Assembly: GCA_963969595.1 (NCBI GenBank)
Contig: OZ018413.1
Span: 7,066,211-7,130,210 of the forward strand
DNA length: 64,000 nucleotides
Reading direction: 5' to 3'
From: Neckera pumila
Taxonomy: Eukaryota; Streptophyta; Bryopsida; Hypnales; Neckeraceae
The notes beneath the pieces were generated by a model. It was not told where the DNA came from. It ran no database searches and worked only from the letters and a program-made list of their open reading frames with translations. The translations under genes and the position numbers were made by a program. This document shows, piece by piece, positions 34,844 to 45,839 of this stretch (position 1 is the first letter of the stretch; every line of letters starts with the position of its first letter).

Positions 34844-37800
34844 GTAAGTTCAACGCTCCTCTAACATCCTTCAACTTGAACAGTAATGATGTCCAGCCTC
34901 CGTATTACTCATCCTGTTTGATCAATTGCCAAAACGAGCTCGAAATTCAAAAGCATCCTCAGTCGGTGCATGTATGCAAGTTGTTGGGAAAATGATGTTG
35001 TGATGAAGGTCCACTTGCGTGATTCTTTGGAAAATGGTGTTTTCATTAACGTACACTTGGCGTTGGTGATGAGGGAGTTCCTATAATTTGCATGTTCTCA
35101 TTTGTGTCGGGGCCAAATTCCGTTTGAGACGCCTGGAGACTTCACCTCCTGTGGACAGAACCATTTTAAAGCAGTTGTGAGAAGTCAGCCTTCGTTCCTA
35201 CTGTAAACGAAAGTTTGGTTGTAATTTGAAACGCCTGGAGACTCTTGTGTTCATTAAAACATTTTTTCTGGAAGTTGTGAGCATTCTCCCTTCGCTTCTC
35301 CATTGTAGATGTCAACTCCTACAAGAACTCAAAAGTTTGACTTTTGGTGTGGAGGGAATGCGTAGTGCTGTGCAATTCTTGTCCAGATTCTTGCAGCATT
35401 TGGTACTCCAGATTGTGCACAAAAAGAATCTCGTGACTCCTTGCCTACGGTGTTGCCCTTCAAGAATGTTGGTTTACTATAGTGGTGTCTGGTTTGTAAT
35501 TTCAGAATTACACTCCCTACCTATGTCCGGGGACGTGGAGTTTGAGGAACATTGTACAGGAAGCTTATCATTCATCGTTCTCCTGAGGGGAATATCAGAA
35601 GTATAGAGCATGTGTATGTGTAGAGACTGCAGCGTAAAGAGTATGAGAGGTGTTCTGCACTTTCTTTATTCTTGAAGCTTTGGGATTCATGAACTCAAGA
35701 TTGTGCACAGAAAGAATTCCATATTTTTTTGCCAAGGGTGTTGAGGGCATCTCTTCCACTATGTTGAGTGTCACGAAACAACATAGGGGTGTCAAAGCTG
35801 GTTTGTAATTTCAGAATTACATTCCAAAACGTTGTCAGGAGCTAGAACGGTACTTTGGGGAAGATCTTGTACTCAATTTGGTACAAACCTGTAGAATAGA
35901 ATCACAAATCTGATGCACAGGGAGATCATCTGTAGTTCTCGTAAGGGGATATTCAAGGTTTCCCTGACGATTTTGCACTGGGAGCAGGGGAATCCAGGAA
36001 TAAGAGATACATAGCTCCCTCAATTTCGATTAACTGGCTTAATTCACAGCAGACTTTGCCACTTTGCAGGACGCGCAGCCTGAAACTTAAAAACCTGTAC
36101 CAGTCCTACTTTCTGAAGCTGCGAGTGCGTGAATATTACAATTTCTGGTTTCAAGAATCACGCCACTTTAAAGTCGATTTTGTTAAATTGGCGCATGAAA
36201 TTGGCGTATTCCACAACTTCGGCACTTTCAAGCCGCGCGGCTTGAAACATGAGCCGACACCTGACCTCGTCTGTAGTGCTTTTGTGTAGCTTTGTGTCAC
36301 AATTTCCGGCACAGGACCATGCCAGATGAACGATATTGCCGATTTGAACGAAATTGACGTTCCTGAGAATTAATATTTGCAGGGTGTGGCAGTGGCGTTG
36401 TTGGTGATCTATGCAAGCAGGCTGCTATGGAGACGCCAATGCAAGTTGTATGGAAACTTGCCACCGGGTCCTCGGGCGCTGCCCATCGTAGGGTCGTTGC
36501 ATTTGTTGGGCACGCATCCGCACCGCAGCTTGGCGAACTTGGCTTCGCAGTATGGTCCGCTCATGTCCGTGTGGCTGGGGCAGCGCCTCTGCATCGTGGC
36601 GAGCACGGCGGAGGCGGCCAAAGAGTTTCTCAAGCTCCAGGATGCCAACTTCGCCTTCCGACCCTCGACCCGAGCTGCTGAAATCATTCTACCTGGAGGT
36701 GTGCATTCCCTTCCCCACACACTCCATTTTTGTATAAGCAAATCAGAAATCGGAGGAAGGCTGTCCTCAAGGTAGAAAGCAAGAACCGAAGTTTGCAAAA
36801 TGGTTGTTTGATCCATAATTCCTGGTTAGACTAGACGAGAACCTGGGATCGAAGCTCGATATCAGTCCTACTTCGTCAGCGAAGTCCATCCCAACTAAAT
36901 GAGTACTCCCTCTGTCCCACTAAAATCTTCTAAATCTGGCACAGTTTGTGTACCACTAAAAAGTTCCATTTGCTGATTTTGACTATCAAGGAAGTATTTG
37001 CCTCATAGGGACAAGTTAAGGGATTAAGGAACATTCTTCTCCTAGTCTGGCCTTGCCCATATGAGGCACCTTGTACATTAGAGGAAAAATCAGCCTTCTA
37101 GAGGGCTCCTTTAGTACCTTGAAATTTCTTTTATCGGGTCTGAAAAATTAGGTTTTCCCCTATTTCCGTGCAACTAAAACTACTGTGACAATGGTGCAGG
37201 AACCAGATTTACAAATAAAAGAATTTTTTTATTTTTTTATTTTTTTAATCTTAAAAAAAAATTCTAAAAAACAAACAAACAAAAAAGAATTGCGACTCTG
37301 ACTGCTCACTGGGGGGCACTTTTCCAGGTTGGCAGGCCAAGCTTGAAATAGCTTGGCATGTCAACTTGGAGCGGCCCTTTAGAGGGCTGGTTTTTGTTCT
37401 AATGAGTCGATGCTTTTTTAGATAGTAGTGTTGACAATGGGTTCAATATTACTTGGGTGCTATGAAGATTTGCTTGCTAGGATGTGATAGTAAACTAAGC
37501 TTTTGCTCCACAACTCCAACGCTATGCTGTGAGGCCAACACTCCCCAACTGAAATCCAATCTCTCATAATCCAATTTCTATCCCCAAATCATGAGTTCCT
37601 AATCCACTTCAATCCAAAGCGGCAATTTAGAAATGCACTTGCAATCTAGTTGTAGATCAACTTTCTTCTATCCGAACTAGCAATTCAAAAACTTAGAAGA
37701 TGACTTGTAATTTGGCTTTGGGCCAAGTTTCTTTGTTGCGGGTATTCTAATTAGGGAGGGAATTTCGGGAATCTCATCCTTGTCACCATTTTAGAAATTG

Positions 37801-40800
37801 ACTATTCATAAAGTGGTCTAGGTTCCTTGTTGTAGGTATTCTGGTTAAGGCAACTATAACTAAAATCCCATTGTTGCCACCAACCTTGAAATCACCAAGA
37901 ATAATGAGCCGGCAGCATTTACAAACTATATTCAAATATAATATTTTTTGCATAGATTTTGGGTGCCTAAATGATGATGCCTAAACTAGAGATTTTGCAC
38001 AAATCTGGGGGATGAATTATTGTTTTTTTGAATGCATGTATCACTAGCTCAAAGACTAAACATACAGTTAATTACTTTTAGGGAAATTTTTTGGAGGCCT
38101 TTAGTGGGACAAAAGGAGTACTAGGGAATTGCTTGAGGTACTTCATATAAGATTCGCAGTCCCTTGAAGCAAAATTTTAGGGCACATCAACCGAAATTCT
38201 TAGGTTCTATATAATTTTGCAATTATCAGTTAGTTGGTTTCTTTCATTTCTTTCATTTTCAATTGAATTAGGAAATTCATTGAATTGTAGATTGATAATT
38301 TGCCTAGATTTTTCATTATGAATTGGCTATTTAGGAAAATGAACTAGCTCATTTGTAAGTAGTTATTGGTTCTCTACATACCTTGAAGTGTGCCACCAAG
38401 TTTTTGGAATTTGTTACAAAGTTTGATTGGTGTATAACTTCATTAGGGGAGGCAACCCATTCTCAATCATTTAAGGAATTACAAAATTTGGAACTCATTA
38501 ATTCATAGCAACTTTGTTTTGATACCAAAATATCTGAAAACTCTAGGAAGGGTCCAAACATTGTTGCTGTACACGAGAAAATTTTCCACCAAAGAAATTG
38601 TCCTCTTACATGCCTGTAACTCCTGAAGTGATTGGAAATGGGCCGTTGATTGAGACTGGGTTGCCTCCCCTAGTGTCAATTTTGTGAACTTGGTGGAATT
38701 CCACAGCTTTGGTAGTTTTGAAGCAGAAATCTAGATGAATGAATAGTAATAATTAGGACTATATTTCATTTAGTACTATTTATCTTATAAGTGGGATATT
38801 CTTGACTTTTCATATACTATATATCAACATGAACACTACCAAAAATTACAAAAGCTAACAAATAAAACTCAATTATGTTGACATTTAGTGTTGTTGACAT
38901 TTGTGTTCGAGTTTGTAATGAGTGTTGCAAATACTAAACATCATTATTAGTGTAGTAATTCTTTTCAAACTTTTGTGTGCATGAATGTCAGAACTTTTAA
39001 GTGCCCAAAACCTTGCCAATGCAACAAAACTTGATGCATGAACATTACTAATTCAATTATACTTGACAATTCAGATATTGTGCTTCATGAAATCACACCT
39101 GCACTTCGACACTTGCGGAAAATCCTTGTGACAGAGCTCATGTCTACAAGGCAGTTACAATCCTCTCAATTCATAAGAATGGAAGAAATGGCATCTACAC
39201 TTTGCAAAATAGCAAACCAAAACGGCCCTAGTTGTGTGAAAACACATGTGACCATCATGACCACAAATATTTTGTCGCGCATGATTTTCAATAAACGGTT
39301 TTCATCGATGGAAGAACAAGACAGCGGTTCTAAAATAGTCCAGGTATTGACATTTGTTATTTTTTCTAAAATTTGGCTAAATTTCCAAGTATGGCAAGAT
39401 TTCTATCATTTTTACTACTCCTCCCAACTCTTCCTTCAAGTCAATATTAACTCAATGGCAATTTGAAGACACAGAGGAGGAGACTTTTATTACAAAATTT
39501 TAGCATTTGATAGGTAAGCCATTGTTGGTAGAACATTAAAGATTGTCCAGTAGTTTGGGTAGAAATATACCTCTCGTTTGGGTCATTTGACATTTTCGAG
39601 TAGAAATTTTACTCTTTTAGCTCAATGCTTCCAAAAGATTCATTAATGAAATTAGCAAAGAAAATTCTATACTTGTCATCTGGCTATAATTTGTGCAACC
39701 TGTTCTCGAACTTGTTTTGGTTGGATTTAGGAACTTATAGAGATTGCGGAAGAAATGAATAAGTGTGTTGGTGCTATTCACATTGGAGACTTCTTCAATG
39801 TCCCAAAGTGGTTTGACCCTCAAGGATTGAATAAGCGGTTTCAAAAGCTTCGAGCTTGCATAGACAGGTTCTACAAGAAAATGATCGATGAATACAAAGA
39901 AGATCAAAGGAAAAAGCCCTTCGAAGTCAGAAAGAAAACACTCCTTGACATTTTCTTGGAGCAACTGCATTTCCCGGAGAATGGGGTTACTCAGGAACAC
40001 ATCGAAGGAGTCATTTATGTAAGTACTTCCCAAAACACAAATTTTAAATTTTAAAGCTTGAGCTCTAAATTTGGAATTCTAAAGCTTTGACCTCTTATTA
40101 ATGCTTTCAAAGTTGTGACTTTTATCTTGAACTTAAGGTCAAATTTTGACACATATATATAGCTCAAACTTTGAAAATTTGTAACTTTGTCATATGGTAT
40201 CTTATTTCAACTTGATTGATACCTATAAAGAATAGGTATTAAGCTACATTGAAATCATCTTTCAATTGCAAATAAGTCTATCAATAATTACGTTATTCTA
40301 AATGTTATAATTGCTCAAATTCTCAGTTGTTTAAACAATTGGTTTTAACATGTTGTTTCCTTAGAATTGCAATGTAATGCACTCTCATTCTTAAATGAAT
40401 CCTTCAAAGTTGGAAATTATCATTTTGGAAGTGGATGATAAATTTGAACATTAAAAAATGATTTTTATGATTTGTAAGGTTATGCTTCTAACAATGGAGC
40501 TTATTTATCTCTCATTTGAAACATTCAAGAGGATAGATTTTCAAAGATCCATATCCAATAGTTTGGTCCCCTCCTTTAGATCCTTCCATTCTAATGTTGA
40601 TTATCTATTGCCTTTTAAATTTACATTTAAATCCATTGTTGCTAAAAATCATGAACATTCATGTGATGATTGAGTTACCATAAAAAATTCTAAATCCTAA
40701 ACTTACAATTACTTAAAACCATGCACATTCACGAGATGTTGTAACATAAATCCAAGGTTCGCAACTTTCTTGATACCATGTTCTCTTGCAAAGGATGTGA

Positions 40801-41608
40801 CATAAATTCCAAGCCCTAAAATCTCTATTCCAAGAATTGCTTGAAGTTGTACACATGTGTAAAATGAATGAGTTGCTAAGATGGATCCCTTCATTGCTAG
40901 ACTTAGAATTGCTTGAAGTCATGTATATGAGTAGATGGATTGAATCCCTAGGTTGGATCCCTTCATTGCCAGGATTTATTAGTAGCAGGGATAGAGACAA
41001 CGACAATCACAACCGAGTGGGCTATGGCAGAGGTTCTTCACAATCCATCATTATTAACCAAGGTGACCGCAGAGTTGGACCGCATAGTTGGCTTAAACCG
41101 CACGGTGCAAGAATCTGACCTCCCTCACCTCAATTACCTCCATGCCATCATCAAAGAGACACTCCGCTTGCATCCTCCCGTTCCATTACTCATCCCACAC
41201 CAGAGCAAGGCCGCAACCAAAGCTTTTGGCTATGACATCCCCGCTCAGATGCGCTTGTTCGTGAATGCATGGGCCATTGGCCGAAGCAACATCAATTGGG
41301 AGAAGCCTTTGGAGTTTGTTCCAGAGAGGTTTCTTGAGGGAGGGGAGAATGTGGAAACAGAGTTCTTGGGGCAACATTTTGAGTTATTGCCATTTGGATC
41401 AGGAAGGCGTCTTTGTCCTGGGATGGGGTTGGCATCTGTAGCAGTGCATTTGGAAGTGGCGAGCTTGTTGCATGCATTCAAGTGGGAGGCACAGGAATTG
41501 GAGTTGGAGGAGGCAAGGCCAGGAGTGACTTTGTCAATGCAACAACCCTTGGTTGCGATGGCAAAAATGAGGCTGCCATTGCATTTATACAAAGGGGTAG
41601 ATGCATAG
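34814..41608 (+). CDS. Cytochrome P450 monooxygenase (CYP71 clan), intact tandem copy 3
   Basis: Exons 34814-34843, 36383-36698, 39075-39343, 39731-40018 and 40973-41608 join to 512 residues, normal for a plant P450. In order: membrane anchor (about 9-26), LPPGP hinge (36-40), C-helix ALRHLRK with Arg130 but Leu126 in place of the usual Trp, I-helix AGIETT (306-311), K-helix ETLR (363-366), FVPERF (416-421) and haem loop FGSGRRLCPG with Cys449. Intron phases are 0, 1, 0, 0. An extra G near the end adds three residues (VDA) compared with copies 1 and 2. Expected to sit on the ER membrane and use NADPH-P450 reductase. Subfamily and substrate cannot be told from sequence. Confidence 0.9.
36171..36361. 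mobile_element. Old family M1 copy in P450 intron 1 (shared by all copies)
   Basis: AAGTCGATTTTGTTAAATTG at the left and GATTTGAACGAAATTGACGT at the right match the M1 inverted ends. The core CACTTTCAAGCCGCGCGGCTTGAAAC matches the M1 core in outline. Equivalent segments occupy the same intron place in copy 1 (about 11846-12050) and copy 2 (about 24283-24480), so it predates the duplications. It ends about 20 bp before the exon 2 acceptor. Confidence 0.55.
36383..36698 (+). CDS. P450 copy 3, exon 2
   Basis: 316 nt between TTTGCAG and GTGTGC. Encodes the anchor, LPPGP, GSLHLLGTHPH and the beta-1/B-helix region to AAEIILPG. It ends in phase 1, so the Asp of DIVLHE is shared with exon 3. Confidence 0.9.
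36906..38118. mobile_element. Stowaway/mariner-like element with nested MITE, in P450 copy 3 intron 2
   Basis: Ends CTCCCTCTGTCCCACTAAA and the inverse of TTTAGTGGGACAAAAGGAG, with TA on both sides (36904-36905, 38119-38120). CTCCCTC-type ends with a TA duplication are the Stowaway hallmark. Copies 1 and 2 lack it at this place. A family B element (37076-37404) sits inside. No transposase frame seen. Confidence 0.85.
37076..37404. mobile_element. CATTAG-ended MITE, family B, copy 2 (nested)
   Basis: Starts CATTAGAGGAAAAATCAGCC and ends GGGCTGGTTTTTGTTCTAATG-like, inside the Stowaway-like element. It must have arrived after that element, which itself came after the copy 2/copy 3 split. Confidence 0.8.
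38446..38670. mobile_element. 225-bp MITE with TA duplication, P450 copy 3 intron 2
   Basis: GGGGAGGCAACCCA and its inverse TGGGTTGCCTCCCC form the ends; similarity extends to about 25 bp. TA flanks both sides. Copy 2 shows the empty site (CATTAGTGTCAA) against ATTA[element]TAGTGTCAA here. Confidence 0.9.
39075..39343 (+). CDS. P450 copy 3, exon 3
   Basis: 269 nt from AATTCAG to CAG|GTATTG, with C-helix ALRHLRK, VTELMST, and NKRFSSMEE. Fully open. Confidence 0.85.
39731..40018 (+). CDS. P450 copy 3, exon 4
   Basis: 288 nt from GATTTAG to TAT|GTAAGT. F-G region NVPKWFDPQGLNKRFQ, then a basic stretch and TLLDIFLEQ. Fully open; joins in phase 0 to the I-helix exon. Confidence 0.85.
40973..41608 (+). 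CDS. P450 copy 3, exon 5
   Basis: Begins DLLVAGIETTT after TTGCCAG. This intron lies just before the I-helix, close to the intron conserved across plant A-type P450s. It carries ETLRLHP, FVPERF and FGSGRRLCPG and stops at 41606-41608. Confidence 0.92.
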   Translation, partial: DLLVAGIETTTITTEWAMAEVLHNPSLLTKVTAELDRIVGLNRTVQESDLPHLNYLHAIIKETLRLHPPVPLLIPHQSKAATKAFGYDIPAQMRLFVNAWAIGRSNINWEKPLEFVPERFLEGGENVETEFLGQHFELLPFGSGRRLCPGMGLASVAVHLEVASLLHAFKWEAQELELEEARPGVTLSMQQPLVAMAKMRLPLHLYKGVDA

Positions 41609-42411
41609 ATATGGAAGTTCCCCATACTTTTAGCATCCTAAATCCTAAACCTACGCAACATCTTTGCACTAGTTGCGCAATGCAATCTTCATTTCGAAAG
41701 ATAACTTGTATTAGCAGATATACGTTGTTAGAATAATGTAGCAAATAATAGAAAAAATGGTGACACTGTACGTGATTCTTCTTAACTAGTTGAAAGGCCA
41801 TCTTGTAGAAAGATATCATGTGCAAGCTTTGGTTGTGTTGCTGAGATGATGGAGAGAATAATAGAAAAGGTGGTAAAATTATCAAATGTATCTTTCAGGG
41901 TGGCATGGATTTGTTTATTTATTTCCCAATTTTTCAATTGTGTAAAAGAACAAATACTAAACCCAAAACTCACAACTAAAGATTTGTATAATAAACTTCC
42001 AAAGACCAAAATATGATACAATGTTATACAACTTGTGTACTTTGTCTTCATAAAATTGGTTTCTTTTCAAAATTAGAGGCAATCTTTAGTTTCTAAAGAA
42101 CTCAAATTCTAAAGTCATTTATACAAACTCTTTTTTGGTCGGTAGAAATAATCCCACGAAACTATACAAAAGTAGCCTATTTTTCCAAAGTATACACCAT
42201 AGATTCCAAGGTTTCAAAGATGTCAAAGTTCAAGCTTAAATTCTAAAACTACATAGAAAGTGATGCGTAGACTTCTATTGTATTGTTGAGATGGTAGAGA
42301 GAATAATAGAAAAGGTGGTGTTAGTATCAAATATTGTGGGAACTCTCAACATGCTTGGATTGCCTATGCTGATTGGAGCTCTATTCTCGATGACTAGTAC
42401 AAGTGAGGTGT

Positions 42412-42940
42412 AAGGTAATTTGCTCTAAAACTGACTGCTTTTTAAAAGCAATTATAACCCAGATGTACATTTCCCTTCTTCAATGTACCAATTGTGTACA
42501 TTTGAGGAGGTGGACGCTTTTAGTGATCGTTGTGCTTTAACTTCAATAATTCATAACTAATTCCACAAAGGCCAAAAAAATATGAAACAACTTGGGTTAG
42601 GTGCCAATTCCATTTTTTCTTCCTAAAAACTACTAAAAATTATTTCCAGGAATTTTGCTTCTCCGAAAAGGCAATCAGCTCTTAAATGGTTGCTTTAACC
42701 CTCAAGCGCTTTGACATCCATATTTTGGACGATGAACAAAGGGCTTTGAGGCACTCTTTTGTCCAACTAAGTTCTCATTCATCCAATATAATACTTGAAT
42801 CTAGAAAAGACAACCTCCCTTAATGACCAAATTCATAAAATTCCGTTATATGATGATTTTTAACAAAGATATAAGCAATAATGTGCAAAAACTCAAAAAT
42901 GGATTGAGACGTTTAGGGGTTAAGAGAAGAATACCTTATG
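42412..42940. mobile_element. Family E element, interrupted near its end
   Basis: Collinear with 56391-56697: TGTACATTT, then AATGTACCAATTGTGTACATTT, then ATGCCAATTCCATT-type, then CTCTTAAATGGT-GCTTTA. A 221-bp family D element has inserted at the TTAA near the right end. Confidence 0.65.
42699..42919. mobile_element. 221-bp TTAA-flanked MITE, family D, copy 1
   Basis: CCCTCAAGCG at the left, CGTTTAGGGG at the right, TTAA on both sides. The homologous element at 56391 continues here as GCTTTATGAGTAGAC without an insert. The second copy at 61054 has the same length. Confidence 0.8.
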
Positions 42941-43439
42941 GTGATATTTTGGAGCATCCTCAAAATGATGAGCACAACAATTTTTAATTTTCTGGATTAC
43001 ATTTATTGAAATTTTAAATTTTGCTTATGAACTTACGCTTTATTGATTGATCGAATGAACTGTAGTTTCTATTTTCTTGCTGGAAGGATGGAGATCTTGG
43101 ATTTCATATTTAATGTGAGAAAATTTTTGAATGAATATCTCAGATGAGCAATTGAGCATAGAAATACTGGGTCAATGTAAACCCCATTAGTGCGAGGAGC
43201 TTTTACAACAAAGGAAAGCACATTGCGGAGACATTAATCCACTGCATATTGGTAGATATGCAGGTCAAGATTGCTTGTATCTTCAACACATATAGACTAA
43301 GGATGTGCATTGATGATGGCAAGGTTGTCAGCAACTTTGTAGCTTAGATGAGTGCAACACCAATTTGGTAGTGGTAATTTTCTTTCATTCCCAAATTAAA
43401 ATAGAAAGTCCACTTTGGGTTACATCCACTTCTTAGAGG

Positions 43440-44500
43440 CTATTCATCTTGTTTTTCAATCGATTTATTACTCATTCTTATATCTTGAAGGTTTAGTAGA
43501 GAGCTCTTGTTCTCTAAGTTTATGAATAATTGAGCATTTTTTTCTTACAATGGTTATGCCAATTCTTATAATGGTTTTGTAAAAGTTATGTAGATTTGGA
43601 ATTTTTGTAACTTAGATCATTGAACCTTAGGTTCTATACCGTCAATATTATAATCTTGGACATCCTAACTCTAAATCCATTCATGGGAAAGTCAACAACA
43701 CAAATTTTTTTTTTCCCAATATGGGCTTTCACTTCAATCACTTGAAGGTTATCTTTTTGAGCACTTGAGGGGCATCTGTTTGAATACTTGAACATTGTCT
43801 TTTTGAGAATTTGAATACCATCCTTACAAGCACTTGAAGGTCATCTATACAAACACTTGAAGGTCATCTTTACATGATTGTACTTGAAGGCCATCTTCAA
43901 AAGCATTTGAAGGCCATCCTTACAAACACTTGAATTTCAGCATATAAACCATATTATTATCTCCTTTCTTTGTGTGAATAAAATTCTTTTGTTTGTCAAA
44001 TCTAGTGGAAGGTGAAATCATTAAATGAAGGACTTCTATAAAACATCACTATTCAATTGAGTCTTAATTTTTGCGTATTGTAGTTGGAAGATTTTTTGCT
44101 TTATGTTATGAGTTGGTATTATGAAATGGGCAAAGCATTGATAATTATATGGTGAGATATCATAGAATGGATGTGCAGAAGAAGTCAGACCTTTGAAGTT
44201 GCTAGAATACTTGGAGATGTAGGGTTGCATTAGGCTTCCACTGGCTATGCTATTTATCATGTTTTTCACTTGATCCAACCCTCATTCTTATGTCTTGAGG
44301 GTTTGGTAGACAACTTTTTAAATCTTAGTCTATAAATTGAGTATTGTTTTCCTCACAATTGTTACACCAATTTTTATAATTACAATTTTATTAAAGTTAT
44401 ATAGATTTGGATGTCCTTATAATTTAGATCACTAAATCTTCAATACTATAACTTGAATATTATAATCTTGGACACCCTAACTCTAAATCCATTCATGGAA
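43440..44500. repeat. Direct repeat pair with a minisatellite between
   Basis: 43440-43690 and about 44275-44500 are similar and both end with CACCCTAACTCTAAATCCAT-type sequence. Between them, 43737-43935 is a degenerate ~23-27-bp tandem repeat built on CACTTGAAGGTCATCTTTAC. No gene seen. Confidence 0.55.
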
Positions 44501-44635
44501 GGAACATAGTATGCTCATGTGGCATAATTTCTTTAATTTATTTGTACTAAATGTAGGATTCAATCTCTTGGGATTGATAAAGAGTATTGGATTTCAAACT
44601 TGTTTTGATTTAAAACAAGCAATAATCAAGTCAAG

Positions 44636-45835
44636 CACTTAGCCAAGTGCATAGATTTTTGGGGCCTATTTGTGCAAGAGAATAAGAATTTTAAGAAATT
44701 TTCAAAACAATTTAGCATGTCTACTTGTCTAGGTTTGATGGAATGTAAAAGTAATTGTGCAAAAAGATGTATTTGTATGTTTTTAGAACTACAATCTTCT
44801 ATAGGAATCATGATAGTTTTGGAAATTTGTAAAGAAATATTTAATACGGAGTATATTTTATTTTTTCAACAAGACTTTTTTTTTTTTTGTAAGTCTCCCC
44901 TACTGCAATCACATTTATTTCCCAAGGTTTTTGCATACCACCACAAATTCATGATGTCTTCAAAAAATTTAAAACTATACAAATTTATATTAGAAATTAA
45001 ATGTATATAAGAAAAACCTACATGCCATCAATATAAAATATATGCACTCCCACTAATGCATTTATACTCTACCACTGAGGTATATAGATTCAAAATGAGC
45101 CCCAGTCAATTGGTGACTCCTATTTTTGAGCCCAATCATGCATTGTTGCATCCTAATGTGTCTAATGTAGTGAAATTTGTAAAGTGAGTTTCCAAGTGAG
45201 TTTTTTGAAGGATTGGTATCTTGACAACTTATTCCATTTTGGAATTGGAGTTGAAAAGTCACCATTATATAACTTTAGCCTTTATTCCAAAATCTCCATA
45301 CAGCAAAGGTTCATTCATTAATCTACAGTCTTGAGGGATGCTTTTAGATAACTATTACAACTATAGAAAGAGTTAAAAGTACTACATTAGAATGCAAATG
45401 GACAAGAATAGTCCTCCTTAGGACAACATTGACACTAGAAGAAAATTGCATTTAACTTGTCAAATACTGCGTTTAGCTTGTCAAATCTGCATTGTATTTG
45501 ACAAAAATTGCGTTGTACTCAACAAAAGTGGGGGGGGGATTTTGTTGAGTTCTCCCTTCATAACGCAAAATTCTGTGTTCCACCGTTTCAACACAAAATC
45601 TGACAAGTAAAACGCAGAAATTTGTATTAAAATGAAAAATTCTATGTTATGAAGGGAGAACTCAACAAAATCCACCCCACATTTTTGTTGAGTACAATGT
45701 AGTTTTTGACAAGTACAACACAATTTTCTTGTAGTGGCATGAGAAGTCATGTATTGACCATATATAATGTGGAATTTTTACTCAAAATTTTTTTGATGTG
45801 TCAAAATTCTTTAATTTGCCATTCTATTGCAAAAA
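44636..45835. repeat. Dispersed repeat, paralogue of 16648-18195
   Basis: Collinear with the copy downstream of P450 copy 1, split by the CACTA-ended element. It starts near AGCACTTAGCCAAGTGC. Confidence 0.5.
45433..45736. mobile_element. CACTA-ended foldback MITE
   Basis: CACTAGAAGAAAATTG at the left and the inverse of CACTACAAGAAAATTG at the right. Most of the 304 bp folds on itself: AACTCAACAAAATCC pairs with GGATTTTGTTGAGTT, and ACTTGTC/GACAAGT motifs recur. CACTACAAGAAAA is a common plant En/Spm terminus. The paralogous repeat near 18085 lacks the element. Confidence 0.75.
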
Positions 45836-45839
45836 AAAT

